Shown: positions 6,039 through 7,631 of the stretch, in pieces
How the letters are laid out: the number at the start of each line of letters is the position of its first letter
How positions within the stretch are numbered: the first letter of the stretch is position 1
Assembly: GCA_026387515.1 (NCBI GenBank)
Contig: JAPLLP010000121.1
Coordinates: forward strand, 1,656-9,286
Origin: Candidatus Omnitrophota bacterium
GTDB taxonomy: Bacteria > Omnitrophota > Koll11 > Gygaellales > Profunditerraquicolaceae
Reading direction: 5' to 3'
Length of the DNA stretch: 7,631 bases
Program-made: the position numbers and the translations under genes
Notes under the pieces: generated by a model
Told to the model about the DNA's origin: nothing
Seen by the model: only the letters and a program-made list of their open reading frames with translations
Databases searched by the model: none

Positions 6039-6857
6039 CTACCCCTTTAAATACCCACGCACGCACTCATCCAAGACTACGTGTATATCACGGACTTTTA
6101 AACCGGAGTTTTCAAGCTTCTTAGTCGATAAGATCAGGTTCGTGCGCACTAACTTGAGTTTTTTAAAATCGATCTGTTCGTATTCAAAATCAGGGACATA
6201 CTCTTTGTAAATATCCATGAGCTCGGGATATCTTAAAACCCCCTTATTTACTACGTTGTAAATACCGGTAGCATTGATCTTTAATAAATATTTTAGCGCT
6301 TTTACGAAATCCGGGATATAAGTGACTGAATTGGGAATATCAATCACTTTCTTGTATTTGATCAGCTTGGAAAGAAGACTCTTAGGATGAGCGCGGTTAT
6401 CCAGTGGTATGCGGATGCGCAAGATCAAAACCGGATATTTCTGCAAGATGACCTCAAGGGCTTTTTCGGCGTAAATCTTAGTGCGACTGTAATAAAGCCC
6501 CAAGAAATCCGGATCTTTATCTTCTTTTATGGGATGGCCTTTAGCATAATCATAGTTATAAATACAACCGCTGCTTATATGTACCAATTTTATATTGCGA
6601 CGCAGGCAGGCCTCCCCAAGGATGATCGGCACAAAAGTATTGGCTAGTAACGCCCTATCTTTCTCCACCTCGCATTCATCAACGTTCCTCCCGGTATAGC
6701 CGATACAATTAATAATGATCTTGGGATTAAATCCAGATATTATCTTTTCGGCATCAGTAAGGTTGTTTATGGGGGACTCAAATAGCTCGGAATCAATCTC
6801 CTCATGCAGCCGCGAACCCACGAAACCCTTTCCCAGTATTAGAATACGCTTATTCAT
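6039..6857 (-). CDS. NDP-4-keto-6-deoxyglucose 3,5-epimerase/4-reductase-like SDR (NRS/ER type), RmlD relative
   Basis: A 272-residue extended short-chain dehydrogenase predicted to act on the RmlB product. It has the NADPH-binding GKGFVG (9-14), NCIGYTGRNVDECE (50-63), the active-site segment SSGCIYNYD (95-103), and Y123-S-R-T-K127 as YxxxK. From residue 50 onward it matches, as I remember it, the plant UER1/RHM C-terminal enzyme (NRS/ER) better than bacterial RmlD: TGRNVDECE against TGRPNVDWCE, SSGCIY against ATGCIF, and KYKKVIDIPNSVT (168-180) against the plant RYEKVVDIPNSMT. C98 and K164 fall where the plant enzyme has the Cys and Lys linked to epimerase activity (C115 and K183 in my recollection). 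The ATG overlaps the end of rmlA by 8 bases (AAAAGGA six bases upstream), and its stop is 2 bases before rmlB. If bifunctional, it would produce dTDP-L-rhamnose without RmlC; otherwise it is a plain 4-reductase making another deoxysugar. Confidence 0.82.
   Translation of the reverse strand: MNKRILILGKGFVGSRLHEEIDSELFESPINNLTDAEKIISGFNPKIIINCIGYTGRNVDECEVEKDRALLANTFVPIILGEACLRRNIKLVHISSGCIYNYDYAKGHPIKEDKDPDFLGLYYSRTKIYAEKALEVILQKYPVLILRIRIPLDNRAHPKSLLSKLIKYKKVIDIPNSVTYIPDFVKALKYLLKINATGIYNVVNKGVLRYPELMDIYKEYVPDFEYEQIDFKKLKLVRTNLILSTKKLENSGLKVRDIHVVLDECVRGYLKG
6042..6048 (-). promoter_or_regulatory. Ribosome binding site of rmlB
   Basis: AAAGGGG on the minus strand lies five bases upstream of the ATG at 6036 and within the last codons of the preceding gene. 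It fixes the start of rmlB at MRIVVTGG and argues against the longer reading from 6066. Confidence 0.75.
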
Positions 6858-7631
6858 AACAGATCCTTTTAAGATATTCTCCGTAACTGGTATTCATGGT
6901 TCCGGCGAGCACAGACAATTGTTTCTTATTGATATAGCCCATGCGATATGCTACCTCCTCAATACAACCAATCTTTAAACCCTGCCGGTCTTCTATTGTC
7001 TTAATGAACATCGAGGCGTCAATCAAGGAATCGTAGGTGCCGGTATCAAGCCAGGCATGGCCGCGGCTTAAGAATTCAACCTTTAATTTATTTCTTTTTA
7101 AATACGCGTTATTTACGTCGGTTATCTCAAGCTCGCCTCTGCCGGAAGGCTTAAGCTTTTTGGCTATATCTATAACGTCATTTGCATAAAAATATAACCC
7201 GGTAACCGCCCAATTACTCTTTGGCTTCTTCGGTTTCTCTTCTATAGAAACAGCGGAGTTACTTTTATTAAATTCAACCACTCCATACCGGGCAGGGTCT
7301 TTAACATAACAGGCAAAGATAACCCCGCCTTCTCTTATATGGCTAGCTTCTTGTAAAAGACCGCTGAGCTCATGCCCATAAAATATATTGTCGCCAAGAA
7401 TAAGGCATACGCTATCTTTAGCAATAAATTTTTTCGCGATAAGCAGGCTTTCGGCAATGCCTTTAGGCTGGGGTTGGACGGCATAAGTAAAGGAAACCCC
7501 TATATCCTTGCCGCTTCCCAACAAGTCTTTAAAACGCGGGGTATCTTTAGGGGTGGAAATTACCAGGATCTCACGGATACCGGCAAGCATAAGCACTGAC
7601 AAGGGATAGTAGATCATTGGCTTGTCGTAAA
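6850..7631 (-). CDS. rmlA: Glucose-1-phosphate thymidylyltransferase (5' end outside window)
   Basis: Makes dTDP-D-glucose from dTTP and glucose 1-phosphate, the first step of dTDP-deoxysugar synthesis. The window holds 259 residues of a family about 290 long; the frame stays open to the right edge and reads YDKPMIYYPLSVLMLAG at the start, so the N-terminal nucleotide-binding loop (LAGGxGTRL) and about 30 residues lie outside. The Met at 7617 is internal, not the start. Visible family motifs: ISTPKDTPRF, GVSFTYAVQPQPKGIAES, the metal-binding LGDNIFYG, EEKPKKPKSNWAVTGLYFY, GRGELEITDVN, RGHAWLDTGTYDSL, and the closing helix region EEVAYRMGYI. No internal damage is seen. It overlaps the next gene by 8 bases, so the two are translationally coupled and the promoter of the cluster is probably to the right of the window. 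Confidence 0.96.
   Translation of the reverse strand, partial: YDKPMIYYPLSVLMLAGIREILVISTPKDTPRFKDLLGSGKDIGVSFTYAVQPQPKGIAESLLIAKKFIAKDSVCLILGDNIFYGHELSGLLQEASHIREGGVIFACYVKDPARYGVVEFNKSNSAVSIEEKPKKPKSNWAVTGLYFYANDVIDIAKKLKPSGRGELEITDVNNAYLKRNKLKVEFLSRGHAWLDTGTYDSLIDASMFIKTIEDRQGLKIGCIEEVAYRMGYINKKQLSVLAGTMNTSYGEYLKRICYE

Noticed and set aside
6037..6066. Ten-codon N-terminal extension of rmlB starting at 6066
   Set aside because: The extra residues overlap the end of the upstream gene, are not part of the family, and a strong AAAGGGG site supports the start at 6036.
6387..6978. Plus-strand open frames opposite the NRS/ER-like gene and rmlA
   Set aside because: Antisense to two conserved enzymes with full motifs; they look like chance open frames.

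Overview
The window is a single minus-strand gene cluster for cell-surface polysaccharide synthesis and decoration. Eight protein genes are packed head to tail and read from right (7631) to left (1); both outermost genes run off the window. No RNA gene, insertion sequence with a transposase, CRISPR array or plus-strand gene could be supported. The base composition (moderate GC by eye), Shine-Dalgarno sites of the AGGA/AAGGGG type, a Wzz-type inner-membrane protein and a palindromic GGGGACAGTCCC repeat point to a Gram-negative-type bacterium. The repeat and the gene mix remind me of uncultivated groundwater lineages such as Omnitrophota, but that is a weak inference.

Right part (5062-7631): nucleotide-sugar supply. 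A 5'-truncated rmlA (glucose-1-phosphate thymidylyltransferase) overlaps by 8 bases a short-chain dehydrogenase. That enzyme resembles the plant and giant-virus NRS/ER type of 3,5-epimerase/4-reductase more than classical RmlD. It is followed 2 bases later by rmlB (dTDP-glucose 4,6-dehydratase). No rmlC is present, so the three genes could suffice for dTDP-L-rhamnose if the middle enzyme does both last steps. rmlB carries an in-frame 36-base palindromic repeat that has become coding sequence.

Middle part (2349-5055): an FAD oxidoreductase of the L-2-hydroxyglutarate dehydrogenase (LhgO) family, a papain-family (C1) cysteine peptidase with a complete catalytic set but no signal peptide, and a Wzz-like chain-length determinant with two membrane helices. 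Spacings are 6, 0 and 16 bases, which implies co-transcription and coupling.

Left part (1-2238): after the only sizeable gap (110 bases, AT-rich, with a dyad and a possible -10 box) come a membrane-anchored SGNH/GDSL hydrolase and, 10 bases further, the N-terminal 380 residues of a NodU/CmcH-family carbamoyltransferase. These two look like tailoring enzymes acting on the glycan or its sugar precursors (ester and carbamoyl groups).

Taken together: rmlA, the NRS/ER-like gene and rmlB make an activated deoxysugar, Wzz controls polymer length, and the SGNH protein and carbamoyltransferase modify the product. The roles of the FAD oxidoreductase and the cytosolic-looking peptidase in such a cluster are not explained by known pathways. 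The two most notable observations are the repeat domesticated inside rmlB and the probable replacement of RmlC plus RmlD by one bifunctional enzyme.
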